Positions 50,015-58,165 of a stretch of DNA of 64,000 nt are shown piece by piece. The stretch is from an uncultured Bacilli bacterium (GTDB lineage: Bacteria; Bacillota_I; Bacilli_A; RF39; UBA660). Positions within the stretch are counted from its first letter, which is position 1; each line of letters opens with the position of its first letter. The translations under genes were made by a program, and so were the position numbers. A model generated the notes under the pieces. It was not told the origin of the DNA. It did no database searches and worked only from the letters and a program-made list of their open reading frames with translations. The stretch spans positions 1-64,000 of the forward strand of contig CAKOLB010000006.1 in the NCBI GenBank assembly GCA_934096125.1, in the 5' to 3' direction.

Positions 50015-51739
50015 TTAATTATTTTTTTTTAACTTATATGATAAAAATCCAAGACTTGCTGCAGAAACCATCAAAATGGCTACATATCTTACAATATCAT
50101 CTCCAGTAGCAGGATTCACTACAGTTTTGATTTCAACATCTTCATAAGCAACTGCGTATGTAGAGAATCTATCAGTTTCAAAACTTAAAATATTACCATC
50201 AATTTTAGCAGCTAATTTTTCAGCTTTACCATCATGATATCTTATGACATAGTAATTTCTTTCTATATTGCTTCCAATATTTAATAATTCTTCTGGAATT
50301 GCTACATTAAATTTAATTTTTTTATTTAATTGTGTTAAAGTTCCTAATTGTTCATTAGAATCACTATCTAACACATTTAATGTAATATCGAAATATCCAG
50401 CAATTTTCGCATTTTTAGCACTAATTAAATCTTTAATACTAGTTAATACTTTGTTATCAATGTTACTTTCTTCTGTTTTATTAATAGCAATTTCAACTTT
50501 AGCATTTTTATCTGTAGTATCTATTTTGAAATCTTTCAAAGAATCTTCAATTATATTTTTAGTATCTGTATCTTCTACAATACCCATTTTGATTTCTTTT
50601 ACAGGAGTATTGTCAATTACAGGCCCTTCAATTTTAAATTCTTTTTTAGCAACAGTATACATACCATTGGCTTTAGTTACTTCATGAGTTGTTGGTACAT
50701 ATTTACTAACATCACTTGAATATTTTCCGCCAGTAATAGTAGCACTAACTTTACCTACATAGTCTTTATTATTATATCCTGATTTGATATTTGTAATTTT
50801 TAAATCATCTAAATTTAATACATCAAAAGCACCACGTGTAGTACTATTAGTTTTAATTTCAACATTTCTAGAAATATTAACTTTCATTTTTTGAGCAACT
50901 TTAGCAATATCGTAAATAGCAATACCACTACCTAATTTGTTAGTAACATTAAAGATTCCACCTGTGATATTTAAATCTAAAATGTTTGTTTCACCAGTAA
51001 TGTTTGTGTTATATGTCCCGCCCATTACAAATAAAGCATCAGCTAACCAAACATTTCCATTATAAGCATAGTAATCTTGATCAGTAATATCATCTAAACT
51101 AGCGGTAGCAGCATTGATGATACCACCAGAAATATTGACTTTTCCCATTCTAAGTGAAATACCACCATTAAGGGTTCCACCAGTAACGTCTAAGCTAATA
51201 GGACCTGACATATAAATGGCTGGACCATATTTAGTAGTAAGAGTTCCACCATTAACTACAAATTTCATTGCACCAGTAGTATTATTACCAGTTAAAACAG
51301 AATAGTCAGCCGTGATTTCTCCACCATTAATGATAATTTCTCCACCATTTTTAGCATATAAACCATAGTCTTGCAATTTTGTAAACGTTAATTTACCTGA
51401 ATCTAAGACAAATGTACCATTATCTACTACAAATGTTCCAAAGCTTTTTATTTCTCCGCTATCCTTTGAATCTTTAATAGTTAATTTGCCATAAATTTCT
51501 AAAGTTTTAGCATTATCCCCCGTATCAACGCTAGTACTAGTGATTGAATGCCCGTTTAAATCAATTGTAATATCTTGATCTTTACCAACTGTAAAAATTT
51601 CTGTATAATCTTGATCCAACACTATTTCTTTACTTCGATTTCCATCAATTTGACTTTGTAATGTTTCACTTGCATTAACATTAATTATAAAGCCAAGTGA
51701 AACTAATAACACCATTAATAATCTTCCTCTTATTTTCAT
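50015..51739 (-). CDS. Beta-helix surface protein with NPATG sorting signal
   Basis: A 574-aa secreted protein: signal peptide (about 1-23), a parallel beta-helix region (about 60-360) with many GG-turn repeats (NGGEIIINGGEI, NGGTLTTK, TGGTLNGG), a linker domain (about 380-530) and a C-terminal wall-sorting signal: NPATG, a hydrophobic stretch (VAILMVSAASLGFLSY) and KLKKNN. NPATG resembles the NPxTx signals of class B sortases rather than LPxTG. Start at the ATG six bases after AAGGAG, 14 codons inside the longest frame. Likely an adhesin or glycan-binding surface protein. Confidence 0.8.
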   Translation of the reverse strand: MKIRGRLLMVLLVSLGFIINVNASETLQSQIDGNRSKEIVLDQDYTEIFTVGKDQDITIDLNGHSITSTSVDTGDNAKTLEIYGKLTIKDSKDSGEIKSFGTFVVDNGTFVLDSGKLTFTKLQDYGLYAKNGGEIIINGGEITADYSVLTGNNTTGAMKFVVNGGTLTTKYGPAIYMSGPISLDVTGGTLNGGISLRMGKVNISGGIINAATASLDDITDQDYYAYNGNVWLADALFVMGGTYNTNITGETNILDLNITGGIFNVTNKLGSGIAIYDIAKVAQKMKVNISRNVEIKTNSTTRGAFDVLNLDDLKITNIKSGYNNKDYVGKVSATITGGKYSSDVSKYVPTTHEVTKANGMYTVAKKEFKIEGPVIDNTPVKEIKMGIVEDTDTKNIIEDSLKDFKIDTTDKNAKVEIAINKTEESNIDNKVLTSIKDLISAKNAKIAGYFDITLNVLDSDSNEQLGTLTQLNKKIKFNVAIPEELLNIGSNIERNYYVIRYHDGKAEKLAAKIDGNILSFETDRFSTYAVAYEDVEIKTVVNPATGDDIVRYVAILMVSAASLGFLSYKLKKNN

Positions 51740-51790
51740 ATTCTTCTCCTTGCTACTATTATTACAAAAAAATAATATCAAAAAAAATCA

Positions 51791-51813
51791 AAAAAAGCAA
51801 CCACTTTTGGTTA
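51791..51813 (-). terminator. Terminator of rpsB-tsf
   Basis: Stem GTAACC/GGTTGC with AAAAGT loop followed by seven T on the minus strand, right after the tsf stop. Confidence 0.8.
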
Positions 51814-51814
51814 C

Positions 51815-52693
51815 TTAATTACCTTTCACTTGACTCATTACTTCTTCAGCAAAGTTATCATTTCTTTTTTCCATACCTTCACCAACTTCATAACGAACCA
51901 TTTTTAAAATTTCTCCACCATTATTAGCTACAAACTTACTAACAGAAAAATCACTATCTTTAATAAATGCTTGTTCAGCTAAACAAATCTCTTTAAAGAA
52001 TTTCTTAATTCTTCCTTCTACCATCTTTTCAGCTATTTCTTTTGGTTTTCCTTCATTCATTGCTTGTTCTGTAAGAACCATTTTTTCATTATCAACAACA
52101 TCTGCAGGAACATCAGAAATATTTAGATACATTGGCTTCATTGCAGCAGCTTGCATAGAAACATCTTTAGCTATTTCTTCACTAGCTCCTTTTACTAAGG
52201 TAAGAGCAGCAATCTTTCCACCCATATGAATGTATGAACCAAAATGTTCATCATCATTTTTAGTTAAAATTTCAAATCTTCTCAAAGAAAGTTTTTCCCC
52301 AATCTTAGCGGTTTTAGCAATAATTAACTCACCAATAGTACCTTCAGAAGTAGCCACATCTTTTGCTTCTTCTACAGTTTTTGCATCACTTGAAAGCAAA
52401 GCCTTTCCAATAGTATCAATCATTTCTCTAAACTCATCATTTTTACTAACGAAATCAGTTTCACTATTTACTTCTAAAATAACAGCTTTATTTCCATCTA
52501 CATAGATATTAGCAAGTCCTTCTGCTGCAATTCTTGATTCTTTCTTTAAAGACTTTGCAATACCTTTTTCTCTTAGGTAATTGATAGCTTCTTCCATATT
52601 ACCATTTGTTTCGGCAAGAGCCTTCTTACAATCCATCATTCCAGCCCCTGTTTGTTCTCTCAAGTCTTTAACCATACTTGCTGTAACTTCCAT
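51815..52693 (-). CDS. tsf: Elongation factor Ts
   Basis: Nucleotide exchange factor for EF-Tu. Opens with ASMVKDLREQTGAGMMDCKKALAE, then ILEVNSETDFVSKNDEF in the core and a C-terminal KNFxKEICLAEQ-type segment. Length 292 aa, complete. Follows rpsB by 18 bases and is closed by a terminator. Confidence 0.97.
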   Translation of the reverse strand: MEVTASMVKDLREQTGAGMMDCKKALAETNGNMEEAINYLREKGIAKSLKKESRIAAEGLANIYVDGNKAVILEVNSETDFVSKNDEFREMIDTIGKALLSSDAKTVEEAKDVATSEGTIGELIIAKTAKIGEKLSLRRFEILTKNDDEHFGSYIHMGGKIAALTLVKGASEEIAKDVSMQAAAMKPMYLNISDVPADVVDNEKMVLTEQAMNEGKPKEIAEKMVEGRIKKFFKEICLAEQAFIKDSDFSVSKFVANNGGEILKMVRYEVGEGMEKRNDNFAEEVMSQVKGN

Positions 52694-52711
52694 AATTTAT
52701 ATCCTCCTTTT

Positions 52712-53620
52712 TTATTTATTTAAATTTTCAATTATTTCATCTTTTTTCATTGTAGAATAACCTTTAATACCAGCTTCTTTAGCCATTTTTTTTAGTTCAG
52801 TCAAAGTTTTACTTTCAAGTTCATCATTAACTTTCATTTCTTTAACTTCTTCTATAACAGATTCATCTACTTTTACTTCTTCTTTTGTATCTTTACCTTT
52901 AACTTTACTATCTTCTTCAGATACATAATCATCTAGTGGTAACTCATTTGCTTCACAAATTGCATTAGTAAGTACCCCAAGCATTACTTTAATTGACCTA
53001 ACTGCATCATCATTTCCTGGAATAACAAAATCAACATCATCAGGATCACAATTTGTATCAACAACACCAAATACTGGAATATGTAACTTTCTAGCTTCTC
53101 TAATTGCATTATATTCTTTTTTAGGATCAACAACAATTAAAGCTTGTGGTAATTTTTCCATATCTCTAATACCACATAATACTTTATTTAGTTTCTCATA
53201 TTCTTTCTTTAGACCAATTACTTCTTTTTTGGGAAGCAATTCAAATGTCCCATTCTTTTCCATATCTTCAATTTCTTGAAGTCTTCTAACTCTTCTTCTA
53301 ATTGTTCTAAAGTTTGTTAAAGTTCCCCCTAACCATCTTTCAGTAACATAGTAAGAATTACTTCTTTTTGCTTCTTCTAAGCAAACTTCTCCAGCTTGTT
53401 TTCTAGTACCTACAAATAAGAACTTTCCACCATTACTAGCGATTGTTTTAACTTCTTCATAAGCCTTTTCCAAACATGCTTTAGTCTTTTCAAGGTCGAT
53501 AATATAAATATCATCTCTTGATGTAAAAATATACTCTTTCATTTTTGGATTCCATCTTTTAGTTTGATGGCCAAAATGAACACCTGCTTCTAATAAATAA
53601 CTCATAGAAACTACTGCCAT
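52712..53620 (-). CDS. rpsB: 30S ribosomal protein S2 with C-terminal Rho_N/SAP-like extension
   Basis: Residues 1-225 are canonical S2 (YLLEAGVHFGHQTKRWNPKM, FVGTRKQA, WLGGTLTNFRTI, VVDTNCDPDDVDFVIPGNDD). A charged linker (about 230-268) leads to a 30-residue module, KTLTELKKMAKEAG IKGYSTMKKDEIIENLNK (about 270-302), almost identical to the extra module of L20 in this window and resembling Rho_N/SAP domains. The usual S2 is about 240-260 aa. GGAGGG lies before the start. It has a promoter and a leader of about 100 nt. Confidence 0.95.
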   Translation of the reverse strand: MAVVSMSYLLEAGVHFGHQTKRWNPKMKEYIFTSRDDIYIIDLEKTKACLEKAYEEVKTIASNGGKFLFVGTRKQAGEVCLEEAKRSNSYYVTERWLGGTLTNFRTIRRRVRRLQEIEDMEKNGTFELLPKKEVIGLKKEYEKLNKVLCGIRDMEKLPQALIVVDPKKEYNAIREARKLHIPVFGVVDTNCDPDDVDFVIPGNDDAVRSIKVMLGVLTNAICEANELPLDDYVSEEDSKVKGKDTKEEVKVDESVIEEVKEMKVNDELESKTLTELKKMAKEAGIKGYSTMKKDEIIENLNK

Positions 53621-53634
53621 AAATTATCCCTCCT

Positions 53635-53728
53635 TCGTTTTTTCTTCTTGATACTTCAGCTTACCATAACACCCTCTTCAGGCACTCGATACAGTAATCC
53701 ATATCAATGATTATTTCGCATTTACAGC
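53635..53728 (-). promoter_or_regulatory. Leader of rpsB-tsf
   Basis: About 100 nt from the promoter to the rpsB start, with a GTATC...GATAC-like pairing (GTATCGAG with CTGAAGTATC). It may be an S2 autoregulatory leader; alternatively it holds a tiny Cys-rich frame (see findings). Confidence 0.4.
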
Positions 53729-53734
53729 ACTTAA

Positions 53735-53763
53735 ATTCTACCAAAAATCCCTTGAAAATACAA
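53735..53763 (-). promoter_or_regulatory. Sigma-A-type promoter of rpsB-tsf
   Basis: TTGTAT, 17 bp, TAGAAT on the minus strand. Confidence 0.65.
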
Positions 53764-53779
53764 GAGATTTCTAAATAAA

Positions 53780-53806
53780 AACAAAAAAGGCCAAAAGTTA
53801 GCCTTA
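53780..53806 (-). terminator. Terminator of cdsA-rseP
   Basis: Stem AAGGC/GCCTT with an AACTTTTG-containing loop and six T on the minus strand, overlapping the rseP stop. Confidence 0.6.
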
Positions 53807-54859
53807 AAATATTCGAATTATATCTTGAATAGTGATATAAATCATCAAAAGCAAAAGTAGGAAAAAACCTATCATATGACACGTATTTTCAAACTTAGAA
53901 TTAACAGGACTACCTTTTATTTTTTCAACTAGCAAGAAAAATACTCGTCCTCCATCAAACGCTGGGAATGGTAAAATATTGATAAACCCAACATTGATTG
54001 ATAAAAATGCCGTTATATAAATCATATAATTAAGCCCATATGAAACTGACTCATCGATAACTTTATACATACCAACAGGACCTGCCAAAGCGCTTGTCGA
54101 TATTTTACCCGTAAGTAACCCAGTAACTGTTAACTCCATTGAATGAACAATACTTTCAAATTTTGCAAAAGCATATTTACAAGCACCACCAATACCAGTA
54201 AGTTTATTATTCTCAACTTCAATGCCAAATACTTTCTTTTCATTACCATCCGCATCTTTTTCCACTTTCGGAGTTACTTTATAAGTTTCAACTTTTCCAT
54301 TTTCATGTTCTACTTTAAAAGTATAATAAGCTTTATCATTTTTCATATATAAAACTATTTGAGCAACATCCCAGCTTTTAACATTATGCCCATTAATAGC
54401 TAAAATCTTATCCCCACTAGTTATCCCAGCTTCTTTCATCGGATAACCATCAACTGCAGTTTTCACAACCGGCTCAAGTGTATTTCCTCCCCATACTAAA
54501 GCACTTACAAAAAGAAGTAGTATTGCTAGTAAAAAGTTATTTACAACCCCAGCGACTAAAATGATAAGTCTTTGCCACCAAGGTTTATTACACATAAATT
54601 TTTCTTTTTTTATTGTTTTAGTATCAGCATCTTCATAAACTTCCCCAGCCATGGAAACAAATCCGCCAATCGGAAAAGCTCTTATATTATAATCAATTCC
54701 ATCTTTGCCCTTATGAGTACGAATCACAGGTCCCATCCCAATAGAAAACTCATAAATATATACTCCAAACTTTTTTGCCCACATAAAATGACCAAACTCA
54801 TGAACTAAAATAATTATTCCTAAAATAAATATTAAAATAAGTAACGAAATAAGCCACAT
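53804..54859 (-). CDS. rseP: RIP metalloprotease RseP
   Basis: Site-2 intramembrane zinc protease. The first transmembrane segment contains the HExxH motif (LVHEFGHFMW), the last has LDG-type region (FPAFDGGRVFF), and a PDZ domain lies between (GITSGDKILAINGHNVKSW). Length 351 aa. Cleaves anti-sigma factors and signal-peptide remnants in relatives. Downstream of cdsA by 13 bases as in many Bacillota. Confidence 0.95.
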   Translation of the reverse strand: MWLISLLILIFILGIIILVHEFGHFMWAKKFGVYIYEFSIGMGPVIRTHKGKDGIDYNIRAFPIGGFVSMAGEVYEDADTKTIKKEKFMCNKPWWQRLIILVAGVVNNFLLAILLLFVSALVWGGNTLEPVVKTAVDGYPMKEAGITSGDKILAINGHNVKSWDVAQIVLYMKNDKAYYTFKVEHENGKVETYKVTPKVEKDADGNEKKVFGIEVENNKLTGIGGACKYAFAKFESIVHSMELTVTGLLTGKISTSALAGPVGMYKVIDESVSYGLNYMIYITAFLSINVGFINILPFPAFDGGRVFFLLVEKIKGSPVNSKFENTCHMIGFFLLLLLMIYITIQDIIRIF

Positions 54860-54872
54860 AATTATCCTCTCC

Positions 54873-55661
54873 TTATAAAGACATTAAAAACATATATGTT
54901 AAAAATACAAATATAGTACTATCTAACCTATCCAAAATTCCCCCATGCCCTGGCATTAAATTAGAAAAATCTTTTATTCCATTTTCTCGTTTAATTTGAC
55001 TCATTACCAAATCTCCCATTTGACCTATAACAGAAAGAGTAGCAACTAAAAGCACAACTTTTAAGGTTATACTTCCAACCAAAGTTCCATAAATTGCTAA
55101 ACCACCAGCAAGACCAAAAAGTAAACCACCAATTGAGCCTTCCCAAGTCTTCTTTGGACTAATAAGTGGACAAAGCTTATGCTTCCCCCATCTTTTTCCA
55201 ATTAAAAAAGCAAAAATATCATTTATCATCGGCACTACAATCAAGAAGACAAAAAGCCATAAACTATCCATTCTAACTTTAATTAAAGTGCTAAATGTCA
55301 AACCTAAAAATATAATAATTGCAAGTAACATAAAAGCATCACTTGGCTTATAAACTCCTTTTTCATAAAAAATAGTTGGAAGCAATACGAGAAGCACAAC
55401 AATACTTAAAAGCTGATAACTATAAAACGGAAAACATCCACCAATTATATTATTACTCAATATTAACAGGATTAAACTAATAAGCCCTAAAAAAACCATC
55501 ATACACGGAATATGTCCATGAGTTTTAGGAAGTTCAAGTAGTTCTTTAAAGGCAAGTACCCCAAGTAAACATACTCCAATTCCAAAAAATACTCCCCCTA
55601 AAATAATCAAAGGAACTGCAATAAGGGAAGCAACTACTGCACTTATTACTCTCTCTTTCAT
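54873..55661 (-). CDS. cdsA: Phosphatidate cytidylyltransferase (CDP-DAG synthase)
   Basis: Makes CDP-diacylglycerol for membrane lipid synthesis. Multi-TM protein of 262 aa with the family signature near the end: SPKKTWEGSIGG and MSQIKRENGIKDFSNLMPGHGGILDRLDS. No uppS is upstream in this window, unlike Bacillus. Operon with rseP. Confidence 0.95.
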   Translation of the reverse strand: MKERVISAVVASLIAVPLIILGGVFFGIGVCLLGVLAFKELLELPKTHGHIPCMMVFLGLISLILLILSNNIIGGCFPFYSYQLLSIVVLLVLLPTIFYEKGVYKPSDAFMLLAIIIFLGLTFSTLIKVRMDSLWLFVFLIVVPMINDIFAFLIGKRWGKHKLCPLISPKKTWEGSIGGLLFGLAGGLAIYGTLVGSITLKVVLLVATLSVIGQMGDLVMSQIKRENGIKDFSNLMPGHGGILDRLDSTIFVFLTYMFLMSL

Positions 55662-55749
55662 CTCTTCTTACCACCATCATTTCTAATACTAGTATATCAA
55701 AACTATATTCAGAGTACAATATTTTTTGCCATAGCTAAGCTTATATGCT

Positions 55750-56763
55750 TTATCTTGCTAAAGATTTTTGATCTAAACTTTTTATATTACTCATACTATT
55801 TTCTACTAAAGTTTTAAAATCTTCTCTATTATCAATTAACTTTCCATTTTCATATCTCATCAGAGGCTTATTAACTAAATCTGCCACTTTTTGAATATAC
55901 TTAACACTTGCAGTAGCCATTTTAATCAAATTTTTATAAAAATGATATTCATCTTTGCCAGCATATTTAAAATCCCCAAAACCGACAATATAATAAATAT
56001 TTTCTAACTTTTTATTATCAAACATCTCTCTAATTAAATTCATATTATCGGAACAAACAGGCATTTTCAAAAACACAACTTTTGTTGTCTCACCAGTACT
56101 ATATCTTTCTAACAATATTTTATAATCAGTAAATCTTAAATCATGACCTTGACTGTTATCCACCACTTTATGTATTTTACGAGAATTCTCGGGATTATTA
56201 TAACTAACATTAAAAAGAGTATTTAGTGCTTTAAAAGAGCGCTCCAAAGACATTTTTCCATGACCCAAAAAACCTCCATTTAAATTTATAATACTATCAA
56301 AATCATCTGGAGTTATAATTAAATTTACAACATTTTTTATTTCCTCATCACTTTTATTTTTCTCAAGTATCCAAAGCATCTCATTAAGAACATAAATAGC
56401 ATTATCAAAAATATTATAACCATCAAATATTTCAAACAGTTCTATAGTCTCTTCTTCGGGATTATTTAAAGTTTTCCAAAAATCATCTAATTCTTTTTCT
56501 AAAATATATTTGCAAAACATTACAATATTATACTCATCAGCATTAGGACAATACTTTATAAAAAAATTAATATTATCTTTAGCATTTAACCCAATGTTAA
56601 AATAATCCTGATATCTCACACTATAACCACCAGTATTTTGCAAATTACTAGCTAAGTCTTCACATATTTTATAATCAGTTAGTATTTTATTAATTTTATA
56701 AGCTATATGCGTAGATACCCCATCAAATACTGCTTGGTTCTTAATATCACTTAACATATCCAC
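55750..56763 (-). CDS. Uncharacterised protein, 337 aa
   Basis: No family recognised. Soluble, no signal or transmembrane segment; it has a central region NLIITPDDFDSIINLNGGFLGHGKMSLERSF and a strand-rich part TTKVVFLKMPVCSDNMNLIREMF. A start at GTG (as given) or the ATG two codons on are both possible after AAGAGGAAAA. It overlaps the upstream 131-aa gene by 17 bases, so the pair is translated together. It lies between cdsA and divIVA, which hints at an envelope or division role but does not show it. Confidence 0.6.
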   Translation of the reverse strand: MDMLSDIKNQAVFDGVSTHIAYKINKILTDYKICEDLASNLQNTGGYSVRYQDYFNIGLNAKDNINFFIKYCPNADEYNIVMFCKYILEKELDDFWKTLNNPEEETIELFEIFDGYNIFDNAIYVLNEMLWILEKNKSDEEIKNVVNLIITPDDFDSIINLNGGFLGHGKMSLERSFKALNTLFNVSYNNPENSRKIHKVVDNSQGHDLRFTDYKILLERYSTGETTKVVFLKMPVCSDNMNLIREMFDNKKLENIYYIVGFGDFKYAGKDEYHFYKNLIKMATASVKYIQKVADLVNKPLMRYENGKLIDNREDFKTLVENSMSNIKSLDQKSLAR

Positions 56764-57142
56764 TTTTCCTCTTCTTCATTCTTTTTATTAGCAAAATTTC
56801 TGACTTTTCAATAGGCAATCCCTCTTCATAAGCTAGTAGCCCAAGTTCATAATATAATCTTTCTATCTTCTCTCTTTCCTCATTACTTTTAATACTTTGC
56901 AATTTAGTAATTATATTTTTTTCTCTTTTTACCCTATTTTGAACCAATATAGCACCAGAGCCATGCTTCAATCCACGATTAGTTGCTCTAAGTAATAACA
57001 TAATATCATCAATATTAATTTCTTTTACATCACTTTTATCTACTTTGCTTTTACTGCTATCGTACAAATAAAGTAAATATAAAGACTCCTTTTTAGTTAG
57101 CTTTTCATCTTTTATAAATTGTACTACCTCTCTTTTTCTCAT
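56747..57142 (-). CDS. Uncharacterised helical protein, 131 aa
   Basis: Highly charged and helical (REKNIITKLQSIKSNEEREKIER and VQFIKDEKLTKKESLYLLYL), without a transmembrane segment; possibly RNA- or protein-binding. No family recognised. Overlaps the 337-aa gene at its 3' end; 58 bases downstream of the divIVA gene's terminator. Confidence 0.6.
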   Translation of the reverse strand: MRKREVVQFIKDEKLTKKESLYLLYLYDSSKSKVDKSDVKEINIDDIMLLLRATNRGLKHGSGAILVQNRVKREKNIITKLQSIKSNEEREKIERLYYELGLLAYEEGLPIEKSEILLIKRMKKRKSGYVK

Positions 57143-57188
57143 AAGTAAACCTCCAAAACATTATAAGTATACCACGAATTATACCTAA

Positions 57189-57208
57189 AGAAAAAATAGG
57201 CTAAAACC
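57189..57208 (-). terminator. Terminator after divIVA
   Basis: Minus-strand stem ATAGG/CCTAT with TTTTAG loop and a T-run, at the divIVA stop. Confidence 0.65.
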
Positions 57209-57629
57209 TATCATCAAAATTTTCCATTTCATCAAGTTGTTCTTCCACTAAATTTCTAAACTTTCTTTTATATACAGCTACTTTTCTACGCAAACTTTCA
57301 GCTTCTGACTCTATTCTCTCGGCCTTAGTAAGAGCATTATTTATAACTTTAGTAGCATTTCTTTTCGCATCTTCAAGTATTACTTTTGATTCATCATAAG
57401 CAGCCTTTTTTATATTACTCGTGGACTCTTCTGCTACCAAAATAGCTCTATTCAAAGTTGCTTCTATATCTTTATAATGCTTTAACTCATCTTTTAAATT
57501 ATTAACTATCTCACAACTTTTCTTAAGTTTATTAAGCATACTTTCATATTCTTTAGTTACTTCCTTAACAAACTCATTAACCTCTTCTTTTTTATAGCCT
57601 TGAATACTTGTACTAAATTTATTTACCAT
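57201..57629 (-). CDS. divIVA: DivIVA-domain cell division protein
   Basis: A 142-aa coiled-coil protein with the DivIVA N-terminal membrane-curvature motif (NKFSTSIQGYKKEEVNEFVKEVTKEYE, F/Y then GY pattern) and long coiled-coil segments (about 30-130). Recruits division, pole and sporulation factors. The ATG at 57629 is eight bases after AGGTGG; an earlier GTG lies on the Shine-Dalgarno itself. Directly downstream of sepF, the usual order. Confidence 0.9.
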   Translation of the reverse strand: MVNKFSTSIQGYKKEEVNEFVKEVTKEYESMLNKLKKSCEIVNNLKDELKHYKDIEATLNRAILVAEESTSNIKKAAYDESKVILEDAKRNATKVINNALTKAERIESEAESLRRKVAVYKRKFRNLVEEQLDEMENFDDRF

Positions 57630-57646
57630 AAGGCTCACCACCTATA

Positions 57647-58060
57647 TTACCAGTCTAATTCTTCATCGGAATTATTTTTATTACTTTTATCACTCTCATC
57701 ACTTATCTTCCCTTGAACACTTACATTTTTGGGAGCGACCAAATAAATACCTACTCCAATTTTTTGCATAGAACCACCAATAGCATATATGACGCCACTT
57801 AAAAAGTCAATAATTCTTTTTGCTTGGTCAGATGTAACTCTTTTTAAATTAACAACAACACTATTTCTATTTTTTAAATGGTCTGCAATTTGTTGTGATT
57901 CCGAATAAGCCCTAGGCTCTAGCAATATCATCTTATTTCCTGTTTTATCAGCCTCTTTAACCGCTTCTTCTTCAGATATATTATAGTACCCATCTTCTGT
58001 ACCATTTAAATTATCATCATCACCATCATATTTAAAGACATTTTTTAAGTTAAAAGCCAT
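57647..58060 (-). CDS. sepF: Cell division protein SepF
   Basis: Membrane anchor for FtsZ. A short amphipathic N-terminal helix (MAFNLKNVFKY), an acidic linker, and the SepF fold (ILLEPRAYSESQQIADHLKNRNSVVVNLKRV, DFLSGVIYAIGGSMQKIG, YLVAPKNV). Length 137 aa, normal. Followed by divIVA 17 bases on. Confidence 0.95.
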   Translation of the reverse strand: MAFNLKNVFKYDGDDDNLNGTEDGYYNISEEEAVKEADKTGNKMILLEPRAYSESQQIADHLKNRNSVVVNLKRVTSDQAKRIIDFLSGVIYAIGGSMQKIGVGIYLVAPKNVSVQGKISDESDKSNKNNSDEELDW

Positions 58061-58139
58061 TTGTGTTTCCTCCTAGTCTACTTTTTAATTTTATCAAACT
58101 TTTATTTTTTTTACAAGCCCTTTTAATTTACATCTATTA

Positions 58140-58165
58140 TAAAAAGATATGCTTTACTCGCATAT
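58140..58165 (-). terminator. Terminator of the era-recO-glyS operon
   Basis: Minus-strand stem GATATGC/GCATATC with a 7-base loop and TTTTTATA, right after the glyS stop. Confidence 0.75.
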
